Below, in pieces: positions 6,338 through 13,743 of a DNA stretch of 34,987 nucleotides. Made by a program: the position numbers and the translations under genes. Source of the stretch: Ruminococcus sp. (GTDB lineage: Bacteria > Bacillota > Clostridia > Oscillospirales > Ruminococcaceae); assembly GCA_023667165.1 (NCBI GenBank), contig JAMPAO010000013.1:1-34987 (forward strand). Direction: 5' to 3'. Below the pieces are notes generated by a model that was not told the origin of the DNA, did not search any database, and was given only the letters and a program-made list of their open reading frames with translations. How positions within the stretch are numbered: position 1 is the stretch's first letter; every line of letters begins with the position of its first letter.

Positions 6338-6366
6338 TTTACATATCGGTTAGTTTTTGCTAATAT
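6338..6366 (+). promoter_or_regulatory. Internal promoter for feoB
   Basis: TTTACA (6338-6343), a 17-base spacer, and TAATAT (6361-6366) with TGC before it. Operator copy 7 spans the spacer and the first bases of the -10 box. Confidence 0.6.
6349..6364. promoter_or_regulatory. Operator copy 7 (GTTAG-N6-CTAAT)
   Basis: GTTAGTTTTTGCTAAT overlaps the internal feoB promoter. A lone half-site (CCCTAAC) follows near 6377-6383. Confidence 0.65.
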
Positions 6367-6406
6367 GATTGCATTACCCTAACTTACAGAAAGGAAAATT
6401 GCTGAA

Positions 6407-8818
6407 ATGGAAATACGAATCGCGCTTGCGGGTAATCCCAACGCAGGCAAAACCACGCTGTTCAATGCGCTGACCGGTTCAAACCAGTTTGTGGGAAACT
6501 GGCCGGGCGTAACGGTGGAGAAAAAAGAAGGCAGGCTGAAAGGTCACAAGGATGTGATAATCACCGACCTGCCCGGGATCTACTCTCTTTCTCCCTATAC
6601 TCTCGAGGAGGTCGTAGCCAGAAATTATCTTATAGGCGAACGCCCCGACGCTATCCTTAATATAATCGACGGCACCAACCTTGAAAGAAATCTTTATCTT
6701 ACAACGCAGCTTGTGGAGCTTGGCATTCCCGTTGTCTGCGCCGTGAATATGATGGACGTTGTGGAGAAGAACGGCGACAGGATCAATACCGAGCAGTTGG
6801 CGTCCGAGCTCGGCTGCAAGGTGACGGAGATATCCGCTCTCAAGGGTACGGGAATAAACGAGGCTGCCGCGCTGGCTGTGGAGGCTGCGAAGTCGGGCGA
6901 AAAGACCGTTCCCAGGCATGAGTTCTGCGGCTGCGTGGAGCACGCCGTGGCTCATATCGAGGAAGCCGTTCTTCACGATATCCCCGAGGAGCAGCAGCGC
7001 TGGTATGCAATAAAAATATTCGAACGGGACGAAAAGGTCCTCGAAATGCTGAAGCTCCCTCCCGAAAAGAAAGCGCATATCGAATCGGATATCGCCGCCG
7101 CCGAAAAGGAGATGGACGACGACAGCGAAAGCATTATCACCAACGAGCGTTACATCTACATAGCGGGAGTTATCAAGGGCTGCCTTAAGAAGAAAAACAG
7201 GGGCATGACCGTTTCGGACAAGATCGACAGGATCGTTACCAACCGTATCCTTGCCCTGCCTATTTTCGCGGCTGTAATGGTCATAGTTTATTATGTTTCC
7301 GTAACAAGCGTGGGAACTATCCTCACAGACTGGGCGAACGACGGTCTTTTCGGCGACGGCTGGCATTTGTTCGGCATAGGCACAGCCGAGTACGAGGAAG
7401 CGCAGGATGATTTCGCCGCCGAAAATATCTTTACCGACGATGTTGCGGCAACGGTGCAAGCCGCAGTGGATGCGGGCGTCATAGGCGCGGAGGACGTTCT
7501 CGGCGCAATAGAGGACGGCAGCTTCGGAGATTTCGACGAGGCTTACGGCTCATACGGAGATGAGCTTGCCGAGCAGGGCTTCGATATTTCCGAAACGGTG
7601 GACGCAGGCACGGAGGCAATGGAAGAGGCTCTCGATCCCGCCGATTACGGAGTATGGATCGTGGGAGTTCCCGTTGTCGTTGAGGCGGGACTTGAAAAAA
7701 TAGGCTGCGCCGAGTGGCTCTCAAGCCTTATTCTTGACGGAATAATCGGAGGAGTGGGCGCTGTGCTGGGTTTTGTGCCCCAGATGCTGGTGCTGTTTAT
7801 CTTCCTTGCGTTTTTGGAATCATGCGGATATATGGCGAGGATCGCCTTTGTAATGGACAGGATATTCCGCCGCTTCGGACTTTCGGGCAAATCCTTTATC
7901 CCCATGCTCATCGGCACCGGCTGCGGCGTACCGGGCATCATGGCGAGCCGTACCATCGAAAACGAGCGCGACAGGCGCATGACTATAATGACGACTACCT
8001 TTATCCCCTGCGGAGCAAAGCTGCCCATAATCGCTCTTATAACGGCGGCTCTCTTCGGCGGAGCATGGTGGGTGGCTCCCTCGGCTTACTTTATGGGAAT
8101 AGCCGCAATAATCGTTTCCGGAATAATGCTTAAGAAAACGAAGATGTTCGCGGGCGATCCCGCACCCTTTGTAATGGAGCTTCCCGCATATCATATGCCC
8201 ACCTTCGGCAATGTAATGCGTTCCATGTGGGAGAGAGGCTGGAGCTTTATCAAAAAGGCGGGTACCATCATCCTGCTTTCGTCGGTGATCATCTGGGCGG
8301 GCAGCTCGTTCGGCTGGACAGAGGGCGCGTTCGGCTTCAGCACGGAGCTTGAGCTTGCAGACTCGGTTCTCGGAAAAATAGGCAGCGCGGTATGCTGGAT
8401 ATTTGCACCCTTGGGATTCGGCGATCCCACGGCTGCGGTCGCCACGATCATGGGTCTTGTTGCAAAGGAAGAGGTCGTCGGAGTGTTCGGCGTGCTGGAT
8501 TTCGTTGCAATGACTCCTCTTGCGGGTTACAGCTTCCTCGCGTTCAATCTTCTCTGCGCGCCCTGCTTCGCGGCAATGGGAGCTATCAAGCGTGAGATGA
8601 ACAGCGGAAAATGGACGGCGTTCGCTATCGGCTATCAGTGCCTGTTTGCATATGCGGTCTCTCTTATGATCTATCAGTTCGGACTGCTTTTCACAGGCGC
8701 GGTCAATGTTATCGGACTTATCTTTGCGGTCGCGGCGCTCGGATTTATGATCTATATGCTCGCAAGACCGTATAAGGAAAGCACCAAGCTTACAAGAAAC
8801 GTTCGGGTCAAAAACTGA
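6407..8818 (+). CDS. feoB: Ferrous iron transporter FeoB
   Basis: An 803-residue inner-membrane Fe(II) permease with an N-terminal GTPase. G1 is GNPNAGKT (9-16), the G2 region is NWPGVTVEK, G3 is DLPG (54-57) and G4 is NMMD (114-117). A helical spacer domain runs from about 170 to 270. The membrane part starts near 283 and shows both Gate motifs, including 'MLIGTGCGVPGIMASRT' and 'TTTFIPCGAKLPI' with their conserved cysteines. Between the first and second helices there is a loop (about 308-420) that is unusually long and acidic, carrying many Asp and Glu over residues 327-413. It follows two feoA genes and precedes a Cys-rich helper and a DtxR-like regulator. Confidence 0.97.
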   Translation: MEIRIALAGNPNAGKTTLFNALTGSNQFVGNWPGVTVEKKEGRLKGHKDVIITDLPGIYSLSPYTLEEVVARNYLIGERPDAILNIIDGTNLERNLYLTTQLVELGIPVVCAVNMMDVVEKNGDRINTEQLASELGCKVTEISALKGTGINEAAALAVEAAKSGEKTVPRHEFCGCVEHAVAHIEEAVLHDIPEEQQRWYAIKIFERDEKVLEMLKLPPEKKAHIESDIAAAEKEMDDDSESIITNERYIYIAGVIKGCLKKKNRGMTVSDKIDRIVTNRILALPIFAAVMVIVYYVSVTSVGTILTDWANDGLFGDGWHLFGIGTAEYEEAQDDFAAENIFTDDVAATVQAAVDAGVIGAEDVLGAIEDGSFGDFDEAYGSYGDELAEQGFDISETVDAGTEAMEEALDPADYGVWIVGVPVVVEAGLEKIGCAEWLSSLILDGIIGGVGAVLGFVPQMLVLFIFLAFLESCGYMARIAFVMDRIFRRFGLSGKSFIPMLIGTGCGVPGIMASRTIENERDRRMTIMTTTFIPCGAKLPIIALITAALFGGAWWVAPSAYFMGIAAIIVSGIMLKKTKMFAGDPAPFVMELPAYHMPTFGNVMRSMWERGWSFIKKAGTIILLSSVIIWAGSSFGWTEGAFGFSTELELADSVLGKIGSAVCWIFAPLGFGDPTAAVATIMGLVAKEEVVGVFGVLDFVAMTPLAGYSFLAFNLLCAPCFAAMGAIKREMNSGKWTAFAIGYQCLFAYAVSLMIYQFGLLFTGAVNVIGLIFAVAALGFMIYMLARPYKESTKLTRNVRVKN

Positions 8819-8830
8819 TTTGCGGTCTGC

Positions 8831-8859
8831 CGGAGGACGGATATATCAGACGTCCTCCG
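8831..8859 (+). other. Intercistronic hairpin after feoB
   Basis: CGGAGGACG (8831-8839) and CGTCCTCCG (8851-8859) form a perfect 9-bp stem with an 11-base loop. No T-run follows, so it more likely stabilises the upstream mRNA or tunes expression of the next gene than acts as a terminator. Confidence 0.5.
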
Positions 8860-8883
8860 AGCAGCACAGCGGAGGGAAATTTT

Positions 8884-9033
8884 ATGGGAACAGTGATCGT
8901 CGGTCTGATCGTTGCGGCAGTTTTGTTTATGGCGGGCAGACAGATATATGCGGATAAAAAATCGGGTAAGTCCTCATGCGGAGGAAACTGCTCATGCTGT
9001 GCCGGCTGCTGTCACGGTGAAGCGAAAAAATGA
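8884..9033 (+). CDS. FeoB-associated Cys-rich membrane protein
   Basis: A 49-residue protein starting at ATG 8884 after GGAGGG. It has one N-terminal transmembrane helix (residues 2-18), a short basic stretch (RQIYADKKSGK), then a cluster of seven cysteines and one His: CGGNCSCCAGCCHG. This is the layout of the small proteins found beside FeoB in many Firmicutes. The role is thought to be iron handling at the cytoplasmic face of FeoB, but is unproven. The stop overlaps the start of the following regulator (ATGA at 9030-9033), so the two are translationally coupled. Confidence 0.9.
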   Translation: MGTVIVGLIVAAVLFMAGRQIYADKKSGKSSCGGNCSCCAGCCHGEAKK

Positions 9034-9434
9034 GCGAACTTACATATTCACGGAAAAAATATCTCTTCGCGATATACAAGCTCAGTCAAAACGGCGGAGA
9101 GGTCAGATCATCCGAGGTCGCGGAGGCAGTGGGCGTCAGCAAGGCAAGCACTGCCGCTATGACGGTAAAGCTGTGTGAAAGCGGATACATCAAAAAGGAG
9201 CATTACGGCAGGATAAGCCTTACGGAAAGCGGCATAAAGGAGGCAAGCTCCATCTTTGCAAGCTGCGCGGTGATCCGCGAGTTCCTGGAAAAGACATTGG
9301 GTCTTGACGAAAAAACCGCAGACGACGACGCTGCGGGGATCGTTGTTCACGCCTCCGAAAAGGCCGTAAACCGCATATCGGAATACCTGCTGGAGAATAA
9401 GAGGCGTTCGGCGGGGCAAGGCGATATTATATGA
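9030..9434 (+). CDS. DtxR/MntR-family regulator with an eroded metal site
   Basis: A 134-residue winged-helix regulator. The helix-turn-helix is clear at about residues 24-56 ('VRSSEVAEAVGVSKASTAAMTVKLCESGYI'), with the wing at 'KKEHYGRISLTESG', then a dimerisation part. Compared from memory with Bacillus MntR (D8, E11, H77, E99, E102, H103), the aligned residues here are Lys, Phe, Cys, Ala, Val and His: only the last ligand remains, in 'DAAGIVVHASEKAVNRI'. It therefore may not sense Mn or Fe in the usual way. It is the last gene of the feo operon and overlaps the Cys-rich gene. It is the obvious candidate to bind the GTTAG-N6-CTAAC operators. Confidence 0.85.
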   Translation: MSELTYSRKKYLFAIYKLSQNGGEVRSSEVAEAVGVSKASTAAMTVKLCESGYIKKEHYGRISLTESGIKEASSIFASCAVIREFLEKTLGLDEKTADDDAAGIVVHASEKAVNRISEYLLENKRRSAGQGDII

Positions 9435-9481
9435 CGCCTGAGCAGCCAAAGGAAAGCCGGACGTATCCGATAAAAAAAGAC

Positions 9482-9515
9482 AAACGGGACAGGGTGGATT
9501 GCCCTGTCCCGTTTT
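9482..9515 (+). terminator. Terminator of the feo operon
   Basis: AAACGGGACAGGG (9482-9494) pairs with CCCTGTCCCGTTT (9502-9514), a perfect 13-bp stem ending in T5. The next 240 bases (9516-9758) are AT-rich and hold no gene that I can support. Confidence 0.95.
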
Positions 9516-9758
9516 TGCCGTACGGCATAAATTTTTTCGCACGTCCCGAATTGTCAAAATATGCGGACAATATTGTAACTCTGCGTTTGCTTTGCCGATT
9601 TTTCATTTTTTGATGATTTTTTTGATTTTTCCGTAAAAAAACAAAAATAAATGCCGGCTGTATGGTATTATATGTAACATCGGTACGCTTTATATGAATG
9701 AAAATATTGACGGAATGTTAAACACAGCATAATTGTAGCCTTCGGGATATTGCCTTAC

Positions 9759-9787
9759 TTGACAAAATATTCCCCCCGTGCTATAAT
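9759..9787 (+). promoter_or_regulatory. Sigma-A promoter of the corrinoid operon
   Basis: TTGACA (9759-9764), a 17-base spacer, and TATAAT (9782-9787) preceded by TGC. Both boxes are perfect. Transcription should begin about 25 bases before the riboswitch. Confidence 0.92.
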
Positions 9788-9817
9788 ACCTATGTACCTT
9801 TACAATCAAATAACGCT

Positions 9818-10073
9818 GTCAGGTGTCGGATAGCCTTAAGATCCTGTCCGGTATCTCGGCGCATACGGACTTACGGAGCGGCTTCGCCCCAAAACGTATG
9901 CGAACGGATACCGTATCAAAGCAAGGCTGATCCGGTGAAAAGGGAAACAGGTGCAAATCCTGTACGAACTCGTCACCGTAATTATGGAGCGCACGGAAAA
10001 AATGTCACTGAGGAATATTCCTTGGGAAGACTTCCGCCGCGTGTTGATATTCAAGCCGGGAGACCTGCCTGAC
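9818..10073 (+). ncRNA. Cobalamin riboswitch
   Basis: The outer helix P1 forms between GTCAGG (9818-9823) and CCTGAC (10068-10073). The core shows AAAAGGGAAACAGGTGCAAA around 9938-9957 followed by TCCTGT, a B12-box-like TGTCACTGAGG near 10003-10013, GGGAAG at 10024-10029, and the conserved closing segment AAGCCGGGAGACCTGCC at 10053-10069. These are the hallmarks of the cobalamin riboswitch. The usual CCCGCCACTGT is replaced by a divergent ACTCGTCACCGT. It would lower expression of the downstream transport operon when adenosyl- or another cobalamin is present. Confidence 0.93.
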
Positions 10074-10083
10074 GACGGTACAC

Positions 10084-10222
10084 GGTACCGCCCGCGCGGT
10101 GCCGGAGCCACGAGTAATTGGCTGTACGGTAATAACGGATACATAAACGCGTTTTTTTGAAAAACGCCTGTGTATACGTGTTTTTGTTGTACGCTTTTTA
10201 CCGACGGTAAAGGCGTTTTTTT
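10084..10222 (+). terminator. Riboswitch expression platform with terminator
   Basis: A first hairpin (GGTACCGC 10084-10091 with GCGGTGCC 10096-10103) follows the aptamer. A terminator hairpin, ACGCTTTTTACC (10191-10202) with GGTAAAGGCGT (10206-10216), is followed by T7. Several other segments (GCGTTTTT / AAAAACGC at 10149-10167) can compete for the same pairing, consistent with a terminator/antiterminator switch. Confidence 0.7.
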
Positions 10223-10315
10223 ATTTGCGTCGGGCAAAACCGGAGGAGGGAGCGGCTTTAAGGATCGCCTTAAATTCGGCGCTTTGCTCTGACCCTAAAG
10301 AAAGGATATGATAAT

Positions 10316-10738
10316 ATGACCGAGCTGACCGACGGCGGATATACGGTGGAAGTTTCACTCTCGGGAGGCAGCGGACGTGCGGGGATAAGCTCTCCGGCGG
10401 AGCTTGAGGTATCTGGCGGAGAAATGACGGCGCGTATAGAGTGGAGCAGTCCCTATTACGATTACATGGAGATGGGCGGCGGAGAGTACTATCCCGTAAG
10501 TACGGAGAGCGGTTCGGTTTTCCTTGTGGACGTTCCCTGCTTTGACAGGGATATACCCGTGCTTGCGCGTACCACCGCCATGAGCGTTCCTCACACGGTG
10601 GAATATTCTCTGCGCTTTGATTCAAATTCCGTAAAAGCCGACGGAGATACGGCTGCTGCGGTTTTCACGGGCGCGGGTATGCTGATCGCCGTGTTCGCGC
10701 TGATATTCGGAAAGAGGAAATGCAATGAAAAAAAATAG
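10316..10738 (+). CDS. NEAT-like surface protein without a signal peptide
   Basis: A 140-residue protein: a beta-rich domain (residues 6-105) and a C-terminal helix (about 113-131) followed by a basic tail (KRKCNEKK). The motif 'ARIEWSSPYYDYMEM' (40-52) and 'TTAMSVPHTVEYSLRFD' resemble NEAT-type or related heme/tetrapyrrole-binding domains of Clostridia; this is a tentative match. A similar domain is in the 14690 gene, which does carry a signal peptide. Here the domain begins five residues after the Met, and the frame upstream has no start before a TAA at 10271, so the export signal appears missing. A ribosome site (GAAAGGA) lies ten bases upstream. It is the first gene behind the riboswitch and overlaps the next gene by 14 bases. 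Confidence 0.65.
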   Translation: MTELTDGGYTVEVSLSGGSGRAGISSPAELEVSGGEMTARIEWSSPYYDYMEMGGGEYYPVSTESGSVFLVDVPCFDRDIPVLARTTAMSVPHTVEYSLRFDSNSVKADGDTAAAVFTGAGMLIAVFALIFGKRKCNEKK

Positions 10739-11876
10739 ACCGTTTGTCATCGGAGCTTTATTATGTGCCGTTATGGCCCTTTCGGGCTGCGGAAAGGACG
10801 AGCCTTTCCCCGCCGAACCCGCAGATATAGAGGGACTTATTTTCTCTGAGCGCGAGGAGCTTTCCTATGCCGACAGGTTTTCCATCGACAGATACGAGGG
10901 GGGATACTCTCTCATATCCGCCGCCGACGGGGGAAAATACCTTTTTCTTCCCGAAAACGGAAGCGCCCCCGCAGGACTTGACGGGGACGTAAAGGTCATA
11001 TCCCGTCCCGCAGAAAACATCTACCTCGCCGCCACCTCCGCCATGAGCTTTTTCGACGTTCTGGACGGTATCGGCAGCGTCGGATATTCGGGAACGCGGG
11101 CGGACGGCTGGTATATAGACGCCGCCTCTGCCGCCATGGAAAAAGGGGACATCGTCTACGCCGGAAAGTACAATGTTCCCGATTACGAGCTGCTGCTTTC
11201 GGGAGGCTGCGTATTTTCCGTTCAGTCTACCATGATAAATCACGCCCCCGAAACCAAGGAAAAGCTTGAGGAGCTGGGGATAACGGTTTTTACCGATATG
11301 TCAAGCTACGAGGATCATCCGCTGGGCAGGACGGAATGGATAAAGGTCTACGGCGAAATGCTGGGAAAACAGGATCTTGCGCGTGAGCTGTTCGAGGCTC
11401 AGGCGGATATTATAACCGGTATCGATCCCGCGGAGAGTCAAGGGAAAACGGTCGTGTATTTCTACATAAATTCATCGGGGCAGCCGGTTACAAGGCGTTC
11501 CGGCGATTATATATCGAAGATGATAAGCCTTGCGGGTGGGAAGAACGTTTTTGAGGATCTCGGTTCATCGGGAGCTTCGTCCTCCGTGACAATGGAAACG
11601 GAGGAGTTTTACGCCTCGGCGGTGAACGCCGATTACATCATCTACAACAGCGCGGTGGACGGCGGAGTATACACCGTGGATCAGCTTATTGACAAAAGCG
11701 TTATCCTTGAGGATTTCAAAGCCGTAAAGGAGGGGAACGTGTGGTGTACCCGAAGCGATCTCTTTCAGGAAACCATGAAGCTGGGAACGGTCATTTCCGA
11801 TCTTAACCGTATTTTTACGGACAGTACGGAAAATTCCCCTCCGCAGTTTTTTTACAAGCTTGAAAAGGACGGTTGA
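10725..11876 (+). CDS. ABC transporter substrate-binding lipoprotein (BtuF/FecB type)
   Basis: A 383-residue extracytoplasmic binding protein. The signal peptide ends in the lipobox ALSGC with lipidated Cys22. The body has the two-lobed class III layout of iron-chelate and cobalamin binding proteins: an N-lobe with 'AENIYLAATSAMSFFDVLDGIGSVGYSG', a connecting helix near 215-235 and a C-lobe with 'VVYFYINSSGQPVTRRSGDYISKMISLAGGKNVFEDL'. Control by a cobalamin riboswitch and linkage to CbiK make a corrinoid or related tetrapyrrole the likely ligand. Heme or a siderophore cannot be excluded from sequence alone. Confidence 0.88.
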   Translation: MKKNRPFVIGALLCAVMALSGCGKDEPFPAEPADIEGLIFSEREELSYADRFSIDRYEGGYSLISAADGGKYLFLPENGSAPAGLDGDVKVISRPAENIYLAATSAMSFFDVLDGIGSVGYSGTRADGWYIDAASAAMEKGDIVYAGKYNVPDYELLLSGGCVFSVQSTMINHAPETKEKLEELGITVFTDMSSYEDHPLGRTEWIKVYGEMLGKQDLARELFEAQADIITGIDPAESQGKTVVYFYINSSGQPVTRRSGDYISKMISLAGGKNVFEDLGSSGASSSVTMETEEFYASAVNADYIIYNSAVDGGVYTVDQLIDKSVILEDFKAVKEGNVWCTRSDLFQETMKLGTVISDLNRIFTDSTENSPPQFFYKLEKDG

Positions 11877-11881
11877 TCTGC

Positions 11882-12886
11882 ATGAAAAAAAGAACGGCGG
11901 CGCTGTTTGTTCTCCTGGCGGCACTGTCCGCGCTGTGCGTTTTTCTGAACGTATTTTACGGAAGCGCCGATATTTCCTTTCGGGACGCTTTATCGGCTGT
12001 AACGGGAAAAGGAAACGGCGTCGAAGCGGGCATTCTGCTGAAAATACGCATTCCGCGTACGCTGTCGGCTCTGATACTGGGGGGAGGACTTGCGCTTTCG
12101 GGATATCTTCTTCAAACCTTTTTTCACAATCCCATAGCGGGACCCTTTGTTCTGGGTGTTTCCTCCGGAGCGAAGCTGACGGTCGCCCTTGCGATGATAG
12201 CCGCCGCCGGCGGGCGTTTCGTCCTTACCTCTGCGGGTATGATAGGAGCGGCGTTTGCAGGCTCTCTGCTGTCGCTGGGGACGGTGCTGCTGATCTCGCG
12301 TAGAGTAAGGGATATATCCACTCTTGTGGTGTGCGGGGTCATGATAGGATATATGTGCTCGGCTGTGACCGACCTTGCCGTGACCTTTGCGGAGGATTCG
12401 GATATAATCAGCCTTCGAAGCTGGTCCATGGGCAGCTTTTCGGGCATGACCATGGACAACGTACGTGCGGCGGCGGCGCTGACCCTGCCCGCGCTCATAC
12501 TTTCCTTTCTTCTGTCAAAGCCGATAAGCGCGTTTTCCATGGGCGAAAACAGCGCAAGGGCGCTGGGCGTGAATGTAATGGGTCTGCGGGTGTGCCTGAT
12601 ACTGCTTTCCGGTCTGCTGTCAGCCTGCGTCGCCGCCTTTGCGGGTCCCGTATCCTTTCTGGGGATAGCGGTGCCGCATATTATCCGTGTGATGTTTGCC
12701 ACCTCCAAGCCTGCGGTGCTTATACCCGCCTGCTTTCTCGGAGGAGGGGTATGCTGTATGCTCTGCGATATGCTCGCAAGGAGCGTATTCTCGCCGGACG
12801 AGCTGAGCATAAGCACGGTCACGGCGTTTTTCGGCGCGCCGGTGGTGGTGTGGATAATGATACGCAGAAAAAGAGGTGAGGCGTAA
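11882..12886 (+). CDS. FecCD/BtuC-family permease
   Basis: A 334-residue polytopic membrane protein of about ten helices. It contains the family hallmarks 'ILLKIRIPRTLSALILGGGLALSGYLLQTFFHNPIAGPFVLGVSSGA' (residues about 42-90) and 'GPVSFLGIAVPHIIRVMF' (about 255-272), the latter being the loop that contacts the ATPase. ATG 11882 is chosen, about ten bases after AAAAGGACGG; the frame also opens at TTG 11873. The stop shares its last base with the ATPase start. It would be the channel for the ligand delivered by the 10725 lipoprotein. Confidence 0.92.
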   Translation: MKKRTAALFVLLAALSALCVFLNVFYGSADISFRDALSAVTGKGNGVEAGILLKIRIPRTLSALILGGGLALSGYLLQTFFHNPIAGPFVLGVSSGAKLTVALAMIAAAGGRFVLTSAGMIGAAFAGSLLSLGTVLLISRRVRDISTLVVCGVMIGYMCSAVTDLAVTFAEDSDIISLRSWSMGSFSGMTMDNVRAAAALTLPALILSFLLSKPISAFSMGENSARALGVNVMGLRVCLILLSGLLSACVAAFAGPVSFLGIAVPHIIRVMFATSKPAVLIPACFLGGGVCCMLCDMLARSVFSPDELSISTVTAFFGAPVVVWIMIRRKRGEA

Positions 12887-13668
12887 TGGAGGACAGGAGG
12901 TTTTCCGCCGAAAACCTTGCCGCAGGCTACGAAAGCGACGTCATAAGCGGCGTTTCCTTTCGGATAGACCCGGGAATGATAATGACCGTGATAGGCCCCA
13001 ACGGCGGCGGGAAATCAACGCTGCTCAAGACCCTGGGAGGACTGCTCGGGCGGCGGGGAGGCAAGGTCTTTCTGGGGAGCGGGGATATTGACGTTCTCAG
13101 CGGAAATGAACGGGCAAAGCGCATTTCCGTTATGCTTACCGAAAGGATAAACGGAAAGCTCATGACCTGCCGCGAAGTCGTGGAGATGGGCAGATATCCC
13201 TATACGGGGTATTTCGGCGTGCCGAGCGCAGCCGACAGGCTCGCGGCGGACAGCGCAATAAGGGAAACGCGCCTTGAAGAGCTTGCCGACCGCGATTTTT
13301 CAAAGCTCAGCGACGGTCAGCGCCAGCGTGTTACGCTTGCCATGGCGATATGCGGAGAGCCGGATACTCTCATTCTCGACGAGCCTGTTTCTTATCTGGA
13401 TATATGCCATAAGATAGGCTTTCTTGAAATAGTGAAAAGGCTTGCGGCGGAGAAAAATATGTCGGTGATAATGTCCATGCACGAGCTGGAGCTTGCCGCA
13501 AGGATATCCGACCTTGTTCTTTGCGTAAAGGACGGGGGAGTATATATGCTGGGCAGTCCGGAGGAGGTTTTCCGCAGGGAGGTGATATGCCCTCTCTTCG
13601 GTATCTCGGAGGATCTGTTTGACAGGTGGATAGGGAACGGATTTGATTTCACGTCCCGCCGTGAATGA
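12886..13668 (+). CDS. ABC transporter ATPase (BtuD/FecE type)
   Basis: A 260-residue cytosolic ATPase. The Walker A motif is GPNGGGKST (37-45), the Q-loop region is 'ISVMLTERING', the signature 'LSDGQRQRV' replaces the usual LSGG (Asp in place of the first Gly), Walker B is 'TLILDEPVSYLD', and the H-loop is 'SMHEL'. Gene order, with the binding protein, permease and ATPase and a one-base overlap, is that of a complete cobalamin/siderophore importer. A short hairpin, AAGGC-ATAC-GCCTTTT (13674-13689), follows and may reduce read-through into cbiK. Confidence 0.94.
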   Translation: MEDRRFSAENLAAGYESDVISGVSFRIDPGMIMTVIGPNGGGKSTLLKTLGGLLGRRGGKVFLGSGDIDVLSGNERAKRISVMLTERINGKLMTCREVVEMGRYPYTGYFGVPSAADRLAADSAIRETRLEELADRDFSKLSDGQRQRVTLAMAICGEPDTLILDEPVSYLDICHKIGFLEIVKRLAAEKNMSVIMSMHELELAARISDLVLCVKDGGVYMLGSPEEVFRREVICPLFGISEDLFDRWIGNGFDFTSRRE

Positions 13669-13743
13669 TGTTTAAGGCATACGCCTTTTACATAAATAAT
13701 TATTATTACTGTGCTTTATGGCACACGAAAGGAAAGATTTTTT

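Noticed and set aside
6479..7459. 326-codon minus-strand frame inside feoB
   Set aside because: It is a shadow of the well-supported GTPase domain of FeoB; no start signal and no recognisable product.
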